A DNA stretch of 64,000 nt from Brasilonema angustatum HA4187-MV1. Lineage in GTDB: Bacteria; Cyanobacteriota; Cyanobacteriia; Cyanobacteriales; Nostocaceae. Of the stretch, positions 63,711-64,000 are shown piece by piece. Every line of letters starts with the position of its first letter. Position 1 is the stretch's first letter. A program made the translations under genes and the position numbers. The notes below the pieces were generated by a model that saw only the letters and a program-made list of their open reading frames with translations, did no database searches and had not been told where the DNA came from. The stretch is taken from the NCBI GenBank assembly GCA_019359695.1, contig JAHHGV010000034.1, forward strand, positions 33,858 to 97,857, written 5' to 3'.

Positions 63711-63774
63711 AAGTCGCGAATCTGAACACGCGCGATTTTCATCTGTTTGATAACTTTAACCAAAAAAATCAAAT

Positions 63775-63800
63775 CGTCCCCGCCACATGGCGGGGACGAC
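63775..63800 (-). terminator. psbD terminator
   Basis: CGTCCCCGCC and GGCGGGGACG form a 10-bp GC-rich stem with a 4-base loop, 43 bp past the psbD stop. The minus strand continues ATTTGATTTTTTTGG. Confidence 0.75.
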
Positions 63801-63842
63801 TTAACTATCTAACGCTGATATCGCTGATATATTAGATGATCA

Positions 63843-64000
63843 TTACAAAGCGTTACCGCGAGGAAGAACTTCCTCAGGGAATACAAATTTTTCGTGAGGT
63901 TGATCAGCAGGAGCCATCCAAGCGCGGATACCCTCGTTGAGCAAAATGTTCTTGGTATAGAAAGTTTCAAACTCTGGGTCTTCTGCGGCGCGCAATTCTT
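63843..64000 (-). CDS. psbD: Photosystem II D2 protein, C-terminal part (runs off the window)
   Basis: About 52 residues read from the right edge to TAA at 63843-63845: [51 protein letters not shown]. This is the nearly invariant D2 end. D2 is a core reaction-centre subunit in the thylakoid membrane. Confidence 0.97.
   Translation of the reverse strand, partial: ELRAAEDPEFETFYTKNILLNEGIRAWMAPADQPHEKFVFPEEVLPRGNAL

Larger units (their letters stand above)
63484..63842. other. Intergenic region between the PLD-like gene and psbD
   Basis: Holds a MITE and the psbD terminator, listed separately. Otherwise no gene. Confidence 0.5.

Noticed and set aside
1..64000. tRNA, rRNA or riboswitch genes
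   Set aside because: I looked for T-loop patterns, rRNA text and a cobalamin riboswitch before cobJ and found nothing I can support.

Overview
The window is chromosomal DNA of a filamentous, probably heterocyst-forming cyanobacterium (Nostocales type). The signs are the 3' end of psbD at the right edge, many copies of the palindrome GCGATCGC, heptanucleotide tandem repeats (GGGAACA, CTGATAA, GCAGAGG) and dispersed palindromic repeats between genes, XisH/XisI-type fdxN-element excision proteins, Ser/Thr kinases with TPR tails, a CHAT protease and a fragment of a helical carotenoid protein. All identifications come from reading the sequence; no database search was run.

Region by region. 1-0.5 kb: the tail of an amino-acid ABC binding protein abuts a GC-rich alpha/beta-hydrolase remnant. 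0.7-6.5 kb: a minus-strand operon with an aminodeoxychorismate synthase (split by a one-base frameshift), a chorismate-mutase-like protein, a SAM methyltransferase, an Fe(II)/2-oxoglutarate dioxygenase and a MATE exporter; it looks like a small secondary-metabolite pathway from 4-amino-4-deoxychorismate. 6.9-8.5 kb: a TnpB element with a damaged zinc ribbon, then a DUF389 fragment. 8.9-9.6 kb: an amino-acid ABC permease. 9.6-13.1 kb: a RiPP cluster of the spliceotide type, with a radical SAM/SPASM protein (PlpX-like), a small partner (PlpY-like) and three Nif11-leader precursors carrying seven X-Tyr-Gly sites. 13.5-20.4 kb: aromatic amino-acid permease, SGNH hydrolase, GST, a fatty-acid-hydroxylase-like protein, an amino-acid ABC ATPase and MscS, with a 350-bp direct repeat. 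22.1-25.2 kb: a NatFGH-like amino-acid ABC transporter whose likely ATPase lies at 17.8-18.6 kb. 25.3-28.5 kb: a decayed xisH/xisI locus containing a GNAT pseudogene, a HAD dehalogenase, a GntR remnant, a MITE and a methyltransferase. 28.7-37.3 kb: an inactive-looking rhomboid, two convergent Ser/Thr kinases, a DUF697 GTPase and a sensor histidine kinase.

37.5-44.1 kb: DUF937-like EF-hand protein, PhoD, SDR, class 3 lipase and MnmE. 44.1-47.8 kb: a repeat-rich stretch around a pentapeptide-repeat/CHAT protease. 47.8-55.6 kb: FTR1 permease, Uma2 nuclease, a small protein, a CAP-domain protein, a secreted beta-helix protein that looks foreign, a four-CBS protein and PyrB. 55.6-64 kb: MITE, carotenoid-protein fragment, DoxX, ureidoglycolate-lyase family protein, secreted tyrosinase, CbiG-CobJ fusion preceded by an IscB-type HNH remnant, a pentapeptide-repeat/phospholipase-D-like protein, another MITE and psbD.

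Two systems deserve most attention: the spliceotide cluster (established chemistry in Pleurocapsa PlpXY, but a new three-precursor arrangement here) and the aminochorismate operon, whose product I cannot name. The pentapeptide/CHAT and pentapeptide/PLD proteins are candidate effectors of unknown role.
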